Shown: positions 49,877 to 61,231 of the stretch, piece after piece | How positions within the stretch are numbered: position 1 is the stretch's first letter | Layout: the number at the start of each line of letters is the position of its first letter | From: Litoditis marina | Taxonomy: Eukaryota; Nematoda; Chromadorea; Rhabditida; Rhabditidae | Assembly (NCBI GenBank): GCA_964036275.1 | Contig: CAXIWQ010000200.1 | Span: 16,792 to 80,791 of the forward strand | DNA length: 64,000 bases | Direction: 5' to 3' | The notes under the pieces: model-generated | Seen by the model: only the letters and a program-made list of their open reading frames with translations | Databases searched by the model: none | Told to the model about the DNA's origin: nothing | Position numbers and translations under genes: made by a program

Positions 49877-50273
49877 CAGATGAAGCCTCTCCTTATTGTT
49901 ATGTCGGCGTATGTGGCGGGATAGGGGGGGTTTCGGTGAAGGCGGTGGATCGGTAGACAGCCTGGTAACCTGAGATTGGATGGCCTCTGGCTCTCCGCTT
50001 CTTGTCCCACGCTGTCGTACGGGGAGGGGTGAGCCTGCAGGTGACTGAGGCGCGCGCAAATTGTTTTTAGCAATTGGGTGTCATTCCCCGGTCCGCGAGC
50101 CAGGCGGCGACCGAGTCACTCAAGGGGGGTCAAGCCCTAGAGACGACGTTTGCCAACGTTTAGCCTACCGATAAGGACTCCAGGGAGCAATGGTGACCAG
50201 CCTTTGAACCCGGTTAAAATTTATCCTACGGTAGTTACCAGGGGACACCGCGAGGAGGCGTTAGCAATCATCC
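49097..50273 (-). mobile_element. RTE-type non-LTR retrotransposon, 5' fragment
   Basis: Minus-strand fragment keeping the 5' end and endonuclease and missing everything downstream (reverse transcriptase, 3'UTR and tail). The 3' side is broken within satellite A at GTTTCTTGAAG|AAGCGAAGG. The 5' side meets satellite C near 50273. Most dead non-LTR copies are 5'-truncated, so a fragment with only the 5' part suggests deletion or rearrangement after insertion. The two flanks are different satellites, so no target-site duplication can be recovered. Confidence 0.85.
49877..50273 (-). other. RTE 5' untranslated/leader region
   Basis: GC-richer, non-repetitive sequence between the endonuclease start and satellite C. 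It contains GGTGTCCCCTGG, GGTTCAAAGGCTGG and CCCTGGAGTCC on the element strand. It probably holds the internal promoter of the element, as usual for non-LTR retrotransposons, but no specific promoter motif is identified. A short open frame in another phase (49876-50073) overlaps the endonuclease start. RTE elements can carry a small upstream ORF, but I do not recognise this one. Confidence 0.6.
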
Positions 50274-53097
50274 ACCACTCAATTATTTCGGGACTGTTTC
50301 AACTTATGCAAATAAGATGAACATTTTTAAGTTTCTACACATGAAAGGAGTTCAAAAATACCAAGTTTGAATACTAAATCCCACGTGGGGCGAAAATCGC
50401 AACTCCATTCACGTCAACTTGGGGGTGTTTTTGGTTAGCACGGCCACTCAATTATTTCGGGACTGTTTCAACTTATACAAATAAGATGAACATTTTTAAG
50501 TTTCTACACATGAGAGGAGTTCAAAAATACCAAGTTTGAATACTAAATCTCACGTAGGGCGAAAATCGCAACTCCATTCACGTCAACTTGGGGGTGTTGT
50601 TGGTTAGCACGGCACTCAATTATTTCGGGACTGTTTCAACTTATACAAATAAGATGAACATTTTCAAGTTTCTACACATGAGAGGAGTTCAAAAATACCA
50701 AGTTTGAACACTAAATCTCACGTAGGGCCAAAATCGCAACTCCATTCACGTCAACTTGGGGGTGTTTTTGGTTAGCACCGCCACTCAATTATTTCGGGAC
50801 TGTTTCAACTTATGCAAATAAGATGAACATTTTTAAGTTTCTACACATGAGAGGAGTTCAAAAATACCAAGTTTGAACACTAAATCTCACGTAGGGCAAA
50901 AATCGCAACTCCATTCACGTCAATTTGGGGGTGTTTTTGGTTAGCACCGCCACTCAATTATTTCGGGACTGTTTCAACTTATGCTAATAAGATGAACATT
51001 TTTGAGTTTCTACACATGAGAGAAGTTCAAAAATACCAAGTTTGAACACTAAATCCCACGTAGGGCGAAAATCGCAACTCCATTCACGTCAACTTGGGGG
51101 TGTTTTTGGTTAGCACGGCCACTCAATTATTTCGGGACTGTTTCAACTTATACAAATAAGATGAACATTTTTAAGTTTCTACACATGAGAGGAGTTCAAA
51201 AATACCAAGTTTGAATACTAAATCTCACGTAGGGCGAAAATCGCAACTCCATTCACGTCAACTTGGGGGTGTTTTTGGTTAGCACCGCCACTCAATTATT
51301 TCGGGACTGTTTCAACTTATGCAAATAAGATGAACATTTTTAAGTTTCTACACATGAGAGGAGTTCAAAAATACCAAGTTTGAATACTAAATCCCACGTA
51401 GGGCGAAAATCGCAACTCCATTCACGTCAACTTGGGGGTGTTTTTGGTTAGCACGGCCACTCAATTATTTCGGGACTGTTTCAACTTATACAAATAAGAT
51501 GAACATTTTTAAGTTTCTACACATGAGAGGAGTTCAAAAATACCAAGTTTGAATACTAAATCTCACGTAGGGCGAAAATCGCAACTCCATTCACGTCAAC
51601 TTGGGGGTGTTTTTGGTTAGCACGGCCACTCAATTATTTCGGGACTGTTTCAACTTATGCAAATAAGATGAACATTTTTAAGTTTCTACACATGAGAGGA
51701 GTTCAAAAATACCAAGTTTGAATACTAAATCTCACGTAGGGCAAAAATCGCAACTCCATTGACGTCAATTTGGGGGTGTTTTTGGTTAGCACCGCCACTC
51801 AATTATTTCAGGACTGTTTCAACTTATGCTAATAAGATGAACATTTTTGAGTTTCTACACATGAGAGGAGTTCAAAAATACCAAGTTTGAACACTAAATC
51901 TCACGTAGGGCAAAAATCGCAACTCCATTCACGTCAATTTGGGGGTGTTTTTGGTTAGCACCGCCACTCAATTATTTCGGGACTGTTTCAACTTATGCTA
52001 ATAAGATGAACATTTTTGAGTTTCTACACATGAGGGGAGTTCAAATATACCAAGTTTGAACACTAAATCTCACGTAGGGCAAAAATCGCAACTCCATTCA
52101 CGTCAATTTGGGGGTGTTTTTGGTTAGCACCGCCACTCAATTATTTCGGGACTGTTTCAACTTATGCTAATAAGATGAACATTTTTAAGTTTCTACACAT
52201 GAGAGGAGTTCAAAAATACCAAGTTTGAATACTAAATCCCACGTAGGGCGAAAATCGCAACTTCATTCACGTCAATTTGGGGGTGTTTTTGGTTAGCACC
52301 GCCACTCAATTATTTCGGGACTGTTTCAACTTATGCAAATAAGATGAACATTTTAAAGTTTCTACACATGAGAGGAGTTCAAAAATACCAAGTTTGAATA
52401 CTAAATCCCACGTAGGGCGAAAATCGCAACTCCATTCACGTCAACTTGGGGGTGTTTTTGGTTAGCACCGCCACTCAATTATTTCGGGACTGTTTCAACT
52501 TATGCTAATAAGACGAACATTTTTGAGTTTCTACACATGAGGGGAGTTCAAAAATACCAAGTTTGAACACTAAATCTCACGAAGGGCAAAAATCGCAACT
52601 CCATTCACGTCAACTTGGGGGTGTTTTTGGTTAGCACCGCCACTCAATTATTTCGGGACTGTTTCAACTTATGCAAATAAGATGAACATTTTTGAGTTTC
52701 TACACATGAGAGAAGTTCAAAAATACCAAGTTTGAACACTAAATCCCACGTAGGGCGAAAATCGCAACTCCATTCACGTCAACTTGGGGGTGTTTTTGGT
52801 TAGCACCGCCACTCAATTATTTCGGGACTGTTTCAACTTATACAAATAAGATGAACATTTTTAAGTTTCTACACATGAGAGAAGTTCAAAAATACCAAGT
52901 TTGAATACTAAATCTCACGTAGGGCGAAAATCGCAACTCCATTCACGTCAACTTGGGGGTGTTTTTGGTTAGCACCGCCACTCAATTATTTCGGGACTGT
53001 TTCAACTTATGCAAATAAGATGAACATTTTTAAGTTTCTACACATGAGAGGAGTTCAAAAATACCAAGTTTGAATACTAAATCTCACGTAGGGCGAA
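50274..53097 (+). repeat. Satellite C, 169-bp monomer (about 16.7 copies)
   Basis: Tandem array with TTATTTCGGGACTG recurring every 169 bp (168 once, at 50452-50620). Each monomer contains CAACTTAT..AATAAGATGAAC, TTTCTACACATGAGAGGAG, ATACCAAGTTTGAA, CTCACGTAGGGC and GGGGGTGTTTTTGGTTAGCA. Variants at TGCAAAT/TACAAAT/TGCTAAT, GAATAC/GAACAC and GGGCGAAA/GGGCAAAA mix without a clear higher-order period. There is no SINE inside. It ends mid-monomer at GGGCGAAAAT, passing directly into satellite A. Confidence 0.95.
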
Positions 53098-53275
53098 AAT
53101 TGTCCAATTTTTGTCCCGAGGTAATGTTTTCAACATCCTTGAGGACAAAAGGTGGACAGAATGTTCAGTCCAGTTGGTTTCCTGAAGACAAAAAGTAAAC
53201 AGGTTGTCCAATTTTTGTCCCGAGGAAAGTTTTTCAATATCCTTGAGGACAAAAAGTGGACAGATTGTCCAGTTT

Positions 53276-53514
53276 GGCCGAGTGGTCAAGTGGTTAGCGT
53301 TCGGCTGTCGCTCCACAGACCTGGGTTCGATCCCCGCTCGCCGCGGTATCTGTCTGGCGGACCGCATGAGCTGGTTACAAAGCTCACCCATGCCTATCTC
53401 CACCCCTCTACGGACAGTCCTTCTACGGTTGATATATGATTTGTGTGTGATTATGTAATTTTCTCAATAAAGCACACGGCTGAAATAGTTGCCGTAAAAG
53501 ATTATTATTATATT
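53276..53514 (+). mobile_element. tRNA-derived SINE, full-length copy
   Basis: Consensus-type copy. The satellite upstream has GGACAGAATGTTCAGTCCAG instead of the usual GATTGTCCAG. Confidence 0.95.
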
Positions 53515-54556
53515 GTTTCCTGAAGACAAAAAGTAAACAGGTTGTCCAATTTTTGTCCCGAGGAAATGTTTTCAACATCCTTGAGGACAAAAGGTGGACA
53601 GATTGTCCAGTTGGTTTCCTGAAGACAAAAATTAAACAAGTTGTCCAATTTTTGTCCCGAGGAAATGTTTTCAACATCCTTGAGGACAAAAAGTGGACAG
53701 ATTGTCCAGTTTGTTTCTTGAAGACAAAAAGTAAACAGGTTGTCCACTTTTTGTCCCGAGGTAATGTTTTCAACATCCTTGAGGACAAAAGGTGGACAGA
53801 TTGTCCAGTTGGTTTCCTGAAAACAAAAAGTAAACAGGTTGTCCTATTTTTGTCCCGAGGAAATGTTTTCAACATCCTTGAGGACAAAAAGTGGACAGAT
53901 TGTCCAATTTTTGTCCCGAGGTAATGTTTTCAACATCCTTGAGGACAAAAGATGGACAGATTGTCCAGTTGGTTTCCTGAAGACAAAAAGTAAACAGGTT
54001 GTCCAATTTTTGTCCCGAAGAAATGTTTTCAACATCCTTGGGGACAGAAAGTGGACAGATTGTCCAATTTTTGTCCCAAGGTAATGTTTTCAACATCCTT
54101 GAGGACAAAAGGTGGACAGATTGTCCAGTTGGTTTCCTGAAGAGAAAAAGTAAACAGGTTGTCCAATTTTTGTCCCGAAGAAATGTTTTCAACATCCTTG
54201 GGGACAGAAAGTGGACAGATTGTCCAATTTTTGTCCCAAGGTAATGTTTTCAACATCCTTGAGGACAAAAGGTGGACAGATTGTCCAGTTGGTTTCCTGA
54301 AGACAAAAAGTGAACAGGTCGTCCAATTTTTGTCCCGAGGAAATGTTTTCAACATCCTTGAGGACAAAAAGTGAACAGATTGTCCAATTTTTGTCCCGAG
54401 GTAATGTTTTCAACATCCTTGAGGACAAAAGGTGGGCAGATTTTCCAGTCCAGTTGGTTTCCTGAAGACAAAAAGTAAACAGGTTGTCCAATTTTTGTCC
54501 CGAGGAAAGTTTTTTCAATATCCTTGAGGACAAAAAGTGGACAGATTGTCCAGTTT

Positions 54557-54795
54557 GGCCGAGTGGTCAAGTGGTTAGCGTTCGGCTGTCGCTCCACAGA
54601 CCTGGGTTCGATCCCCGCTCGCCGCGGTATCTGTCTGGCGGACCGCATGAGCTGGTTACAAAGCTCACCCATGCCTATCTCCACCCCTCTACGGACAGTC
54701 CTTCTACGGTTGATATATGATTTGTGTGTGATTATGTAATTTTCTCAATAAAGCACACGGCTGAAATAGTTGCCGTAAAAGATTATTATTATATT
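54557..54795 (+). mobile_element. tRNA-derived SINE, full-length copy
   Basis: Consensus-type. The upstream monomer has one extra T (AGTTTTTTCAATATCC). It is the first of three SINEs spaced by exactly 983 bp. Confidence 0.95.
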
Positions 54796-55539
54796 GTTTC
54801 CTGAAGACAAAAAGTAAACAGGTTGTCCAATTTTTGTCCCGAGGAAAGTTTTTCAATATCCTTGAGGACAAAATGTGGACAGATTGTCCAATTTTTTTCC
54901 CGAGGTAATGTTTTCAACATCCTTGAGGACAAAAGATGGACAGATTGTCCAGTTGGTTTCCTGAAGACAAAAAGTAAACAGGTTGTCCAATTTTTGTCCC
55001 GAAGAAATGTTTTCAACATCCTTGGGGACAGAAAGTGGACAGATTGTCCAATTTTTGTCCCAAGGTAATGTTTTCAACATCCTTGAGGACAAAAGGTGGA
55101 CAGATTGTCCAGTTGGTTTCCTGAAGACAAAAAGTAAACAGGTTGTCCAATTTTTGTCCCGAAGAAATGTTTTCAACATCCTTGGGGACAGAAAGTGGAC
55201 AGATTGTCCAATTTTTGTCCCAAGGTAATGTTTTCAACATCCTTGAGGACAAAAGGTGGACAGATTGTCCAGTTGGTTTCCTGAAGACAAAAAGTGAACA
55301 GGTCGTCCAATTTTTGTCCCGAGGAAATGTTTTCAACATCCTTGAGGACAAAAAGTGAACAGATTGTCCAATTTTTGTCCCGAGGTAATGTTTTCAACAT
55401 CCTTGAGGACAAAAGGTGGACAGATTGTCCAGTCCAGTTGGTTTCCTGAAGACAAAAAGTAAACAGGTTGTCCAATTTTTGTCCCGATGAAAGTTTTTCA
55501 ATATCCTTGAGGACAAAAAGTGGACAGATTGTCCAGTTT

Positions 55540-55778
55540 GGCCGAGTGGTCAAGTGGTTAGCGTTCGGCTGTCGCTCCACAGACCTGGGTTCGATCCCCG
55601 CTCGCCGCGGTATCTGTCTGGCGGACCGCATGAGCTGGTTACAAAGCTCACCCATGCCTATCTCCACCCCTCTACGGACAGTCCTTCTACGGTTGATATA
55701 TGATTTGTGTGTGATTATGTAATTTTCTCAATAAAGCACACGGCTGAAATAGTTGCCGTAAAAGATTATTATTATATT
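55540..55778 (+). mobile_element. tRNA-derived SINE, full-length copy
   Basis: Consensus-type, second SINE of the 983-bp series. The upstream monomer has CCCGATGAAAG. Confidence 0.95.
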
Positions 55779-56522
55779 GTTTCCTGAAGACAAAAAGTAA
55801 ACAGGTTGTCCAATTTTTGTCCCGAGGAAAGTTTTTCAATATCCTTGAGGACAAAATGTGGACAGATTGTCCAATTTTTTTCCCGAGGTAATGTTTTCAA
55901 CATCCTTGAGGACAAAAGATGGACATATTGTCCAGTTGGTTTCCTGAAGACAAAAAGTAAACAGGTTGTCCAATTTTTGTCCCGAAGAAATGTTTTCAAC
56001 ATCCTTGGGGACAGAAAGTGGACAGATTGTCCAATTTTTGTCCCAAGGTAATGTTTTCAACATCCTTGAGGACAAAAGGTGGACAGATTGTCCAGTTGGT
56101 TTCCTGAAGACAAAAAGTAAACAGGTTGTCCAATTTTTGTCCCGAAGAAATGTTTTCAACATCCTTGGGGACAGAAAGTGGACAGATTGTCCAATTTTTG
56201 TCCCAAGGTAATGTTTTCAACATCCTTGAGGACAAAAGGTGGACAGATTGTCCAGTTGGTTTCCTGAAGACAAAAAGTGAACAGGTCGTCCAATTTTTGT
56301 CCCGAGGAAATGTTTTCAACATCCTTGAGGACAAAAAGTGAACAGATTGTCCAATTTTTGTCCCGAGGTAATGTTTTCAACATCCTTGAGGACAAAAGGT
56401 GGACAGATTGTCCAGTCCAGTTGGTTTCCTGAAGACAAAAAGTAAACAGGTTGTCCAATTTTTGTCCCGATGAAAGTTTTTCAATATCCTTGAGGACAAA
56501 AAGTGGACAGATTGTCCAGTTT

Positions 56523-56761
56523 GGCCGAGTGGTCAAGTGGTTAGCGTTCGGCTGTCGCTCCACAGACCTGGGTTCGATCCCCGCTCGCCGCGGTATCTGT
56601 CTGGCGGACCGCATGAGCTGGTTACAAAGCTCACCCATGCCTATCTCCACCCCTCTACGGACAGTCCTTCTACGGTTGATATATGATTTGTGTGTGATTA
56701 TGTAATTTTCTCAATAAAGCACACGGCTGAAATAGTTGCCGTAAAATATTATTATTATATT
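56523..56761 (+). mobile_element. tRNA-derived SINE, full-length copy
   Basis: Third SINE of the 983-bp series. One G to T change before the tail (GTAAAATATT). Confidence 0.95.
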
Positions 56762-57681
56762 GTTTCCTGAAGACAAAAAGTAAACAGGTTGTCCAATTTT
56801 TGTCCCGAGGAAATGTTTTCAACATCCTTGAGGACAAAAGGTGGACAGATTGTCCAGTTGGTTTCCTGAAGACAAAAATTAAACAAGTTGTCCAATTTTT
56901 GTCCCGAGGAAATGTTTTCAACATCCTTGAGGACAAAAAGTGGACAGATTGTCCAGTTTGTTTCTTGAAGACAAAAAGTAAACAGGTTGTCCAATTTTTG
57001 TCCCGAGGAGATGTTTTCAACATCCTTGAGGACAAAAGGTGGACAGATTGTCCAGTTGGTTTCCTGAAGACAAAAATTAAACAAGTTGTCCAATTTTTGT
57101 CCCGAGGAAATGTTTTCAACATCCTTGAGGACAAAAAGTGGACAGATTGTCTAGTTTGTTTCTTGAAGACCAAAAAGTAAACAGGTTGTCCAGTTTTTGT
57201 CCCGAGGTAATGTTTTCAACATCCTTGAGGACAAAAGGTGGACAGATTGTCCAGTTGGTTTCCTGAAGACAAAAAGTAAACAGGTTGTCCAATTTTTGTC
57301 CCGAGGAAATGTTTTCAACATCCTTGAGGACAAAAAGTGGACAGATTGTCCAATTTTTGTCCCGAGGTAATGTTTTCAACATCCTTGAGGACAAAAGATG
57401 GACATATTGTCCAGTTGGTTTCCTGAAGACAAAAAGTAAACAGGTTGTCCAATTTTTGTCCCGAAGAAATGTTTTCAACATCCTTGAGGACAAAAAGTGA
57501 ACAGATTGTCCAATTTTTGTCCCGAGATAATGTTTTCAACATCCTTGAGGACAAAAGGTGGGCAGATTGTCCAGTCCAGTTGGTTTCCTGAAGACAAAAA
57601 GTAAACAGGTTGTCCAATTTTTGTCCCGAGGAAAGTTTTTCAATATCCTTGAGGACAAAAAGTGGACAGATTGTCCAGTTT

Positions 57682-57920
57682 GGCCGAGTGGTCAAGTGGT
57701 TAGCGTTCGGCTGTCGCTCCACAGACCTGGGTTCGATCCCCGCTCGCCGCGGTATCTGTCTGGCGGACCGCATGAGCTGGTTACAAAGCTCACCCATGCC
57801 TATCTCCACCCCTCTACGGACAGTCCTTCTACGGTTGATATATGATTTGTGTGTGATTATGTAATTCTCTCAATAAAGCACACGGCTGAAATAGTTGCCG
57901 TAAAAGATTATTATTATATT
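57682..57920 (+). mobile_element. tRNA-derived SINE, full-length copy
   Basis: T to C change upstream of the hexamer (AATTCTCTCAATAAAG). The downstream flank reads GTTTCCTAAAGAC, shared only with 59838. Confidence 0.95.
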
Positions 57921-59837
57921 GTTTCCTAAAGACAAAAAGTAAACAGGTTGTCCAATTTTTGTCCCGAGGAAATGTTTTCAACATCCTTGAGGACAAAAGG
58001 TGAACAGATTGTCCAGTTGGTTTCCTGAAGACAAAAAGTAAACAGGTTGTCCAATTTTTGTCCCGAGGAAATGTTTTCAACATCCTTGAGGACAAAAAGT
58101 GGACAGATTGTCCAATTTTTGTCCCGAGGTAATGTTTTCAACATCCTTGAGGACAAAAGATGGACATATTGTCCAGTTGGTTTCCTGAAGACAAAAAGTA
58201 AACAGGTTGTCCAATTTTTGTCCCGAAGAAATGTTTTCAACATCCTTGAGGACAAAAAGTGAACAGATTGTCTAATTGTTGTCCCGAGGTAATGTTTCCA
58301 ACATCCTTGAGGACAAAAGGAGGACAGATTGTCCAGTTTGTTTCTTGAAGACAAAAAGTAAACAGGTTGTCCAATTTTTGTCCCGAGGAAATGTTTTCAA
58401 CATCCTTGAGGACAAAAGGTGAACAGATTGTCCAGTTGGTTTCCTGAAGACAAAAAGTAAACAGGTTGTCCAATTTTTGTCCCGAGGAAATGTTTTCAAC
58501 ATCTTTGAGGACAAAAAGTGGACAGATTGTCCAGTTTGTTTCTTGAAGACAAAAAGTAAACAGGTTGTCCAATTTTTGTCCCGAGGAAATGTTTTCAACA
58601 TCCTTGAGGACAAAAGGTGAACAGATTGTCCAGTTGGTTTCCTGAAGACAAAAAGTAAACAGGTTGTCCAATTTTTGTCCCAAGGTAATGTTTTCAACAT
58701 CCTTGAGGACAAAAGGTGGACAGATTGTCCAGTTGGTTTCCTGAAGACAAAAAGTAAACAGGTTGTCCAATTTTTGTCCCGAAGAAATGTTTTCAACATC
58801 CTTGGGGACAGAAAGTGGACAGATTGTCTAATTGTTGTCCCGAGGTAATGTTTCCAACATCCTTGAGGACAAAAGGAGGACAGATTGTCCAGTTTGTTTC
58901 CTGAAGACAAAAAGTGAACAGGTCGTCCAATTTTTGTCCCGAGGAAATGTTTTCAACATCCTTGAGGACAAAAAGTGGACAGATTGTCCAATTTTTGTCC
59001 CGAGGTAATGTTTTCAACATCCTTGAGGACAAAAGATGGACATATTGTCCAGTTGGTTTCCTGAAGACAAAAAGTAAACAGGTTGTCCAATTTTTGTCCC
59101 GAAGAAATGTTTTCAACATCCTTGGGGACAGAAAGTGGACAGATTGTCCAATTTTTGTCCCAAGGTAATGTTTTCAACATCCTTGAGGACAAAAGATGGA
59201 CATATTGTCCAGTTGGTTTCCTGAAGACAAAAAGTAAACAGGTTGTCCAATTTTTGTCCCGAAGAAATGTTTTCAACATCCTTGAGGACAAAAAGTGGAC
59301 AGATTGTCTAATTGTTGTCCCGAGGTAATGTTTTCAACATCCTTGAGGACAAAAGGAGGACAGATTGTCCAGTTTGTTTCCTGAAGACAAAAAGTGAACA
59401 GGTCGTCCAATTTTTGTCCCGAGGAAATGTTTTCAACATCCTTGAGGACAAAAGGAGGACAGATTGTCCAGTTTGTTTCCTGAAGACAAAAAGTGAACAG
59501 GTCGTCCAATTTTTGTCCCAAGGTAATGTTTTCAACATCCTTGAGGACAAAAGGAGGACAGATTGTCCAGTTTGTTTCCTGAAGACAAAAAGTGAACAGG
59601 TCGTCCAATTTTTGTCCCGAGGAAATGTTTTCAACATCCTTGAGGACAAAAAGTGAACAGATTGTCCAATGTTTGTCCCGAGGTAATGTTTTCAACATCC
59701 TTGAGGACAAAAGGTGGGCAGATTGTCCAGTCCAGTTGGTTTCCTGAAGACAAAAAGTAAACAGGTTGTCCAATTTTTGTCCCGAGGAAAGTTTTTCAAT
59801 ATCCTTGAGGACAAAAAGTGGACAGATTGTCCAGTTT

Positions 59838-60076
59838 GGCCGAGTGGTCAAGTGGTTAGCGTTCGGCTGTCGCTCCACAGACCTGGGTTCGATCCCCGCT
59901 CGCCGCGGTATCTGTCTGGCGGACCGCATGAGCTGGTTACAAAGCTCACCCATGCCTATCTCCACCCCTCTACGGACAGTCCTTCTACGGTTGATATATG
60001 ATTTGTGTGTGATTATGTAATTTTCTCAATAAAGCACACGGCTGAAATAGTTGCCGTAAAAGATTATTATTATATT
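59838..60076 (+). mobile_element. tRNA-derived SINE, full-length copy
   Basis: Consensus-type with the GTTTCCTAAAGAC downstream flank, marking common descent with 57682. It is the last SINE in the window. Confidence 0.95.
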
Positions 60077-61231
60077 GTTTCCTAAAGACAAAAAGTAAAC
60101 AGGTTGTCCAATTTTTGTCCCGAGGAAATGTTTTCAACATCCTTGAGGACAAAAGGTGGACAGATTGTCCAGTTGGTTCCCTGAAGACAAAAATTAAACA
60201 AGTTGTCCAATTTTTGTCCCGAGGAAATGTTTTCAACATCCTTGAGGACAAAAAGTGGACAGATTGTCCAGTTTGTTTCTTGAAGACAAAAAGTAAACAG
60301 GTTGTCCACTTTTTGTCCCGAGGTAATGTTTTCAACATCCTTGAGGACAAAAGGTGGACAGATTGTCCAGTTGGTTTCCTGAAGACAAAAAGTAAACAGG
60401 TTGTCCAATTTTTGTCCCGAGGAAATGTTTTCAACATCCTTGAGGACAAAAAGTGGACAGATTGTCCAGTTGGTTTCCTGAAGACAAAAAGTAAACAGGT
60501 TGTCCAATTTTTGTCCCGAGGAAATGTTTTCAACATCCTTGAGGACAAAAGGTGGACAGATTGTCCAATTTTTGTCCCGAGGTAATGTTTTCAACATCCT
60601 TGAGGACAAAAGGTGGGCAGATTGTCCAGTCCAGTTGGTTTCCTGAAGACAAAAAGTAAACAGGTTGTCCAATTTTTGTCCCGAGGAAATGTTTTCAACA
60701 TCCTTGAGGACAAGAAGTGGACAGATTGTCCAGTTTGTTTCCTGAAGACAAAAAGTAAACAGGTTGTCCACTTTTTGTCCCGAGGTAATGTTTTCAACAT
60801 CCTTGAGGACAAAAAGTGGACAGATTGTCCAGTTTGTTTCCTGAAGACAAAAAGTAAACAGGTTGTCCAATTTTTGTCCCGAGGAATGTTTTTCAATATC
60901 CTTGAGGACAAAAAGTGGACAGATTGTCCAGTTTGTTTCCTGAAGACAAAGAGTCAACAGGTGGTCCAATTTTTGTCCTGAGGAATCTTTTTCGAGATCC
61001 TTGAGGACAAAAGGTGGACAGATTGTCCAGTTTGTTTCCTGAAGACAAAAAGTAAACAGGTTGTCCAATTTTTGTCCCGAGGAAAGTTTTTCAATATCCT
61101 TGAGGACAAAAAGTGGACAGATTGTCCAGTTTGTTTCCTGAAGACAAACAGTTAACATGTTGTCCAATTTTTGTCCCGAGGAAAGTTTTTCAATATCCTT
61201 GAGGACAAAAAGTGGACTGAGGAAATGTTTT

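Larger units (their letters stand above)
54800..56763. repeat. 983-bp higher-order repeat, two tandem copies
   Basis: Satellite A plus SINE unit repeated at an offset of 983 bp, with boundary near 55782/55783. Shared private marks are ACAAAATGTGG (54870 and 55853), AATTTTTTTCCCGAGG (54890 and 55873) and CCCGATGAAAG (55484 and 56467). The copies differ by GATGGACAGATTG against GATGGACATATTG. Confidence 0.88.
53098..61231 (+). repeat. Satellite A array, F orientation, second right-hand block
   Basis: Same composition as 37026-49096, with six full SINE copies up to 60076 and then about 1.1 kb without a SINE. The SINE-free part from 60700 carries the GATCTCGAAAAAGATTCC-type core (reverse complement near 60979-61000). 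The left end is cut into satellite C. The right end is an irregular inversion join after TGAGGAAATGTTTT at 61218-61231. Confidence 0.95.
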
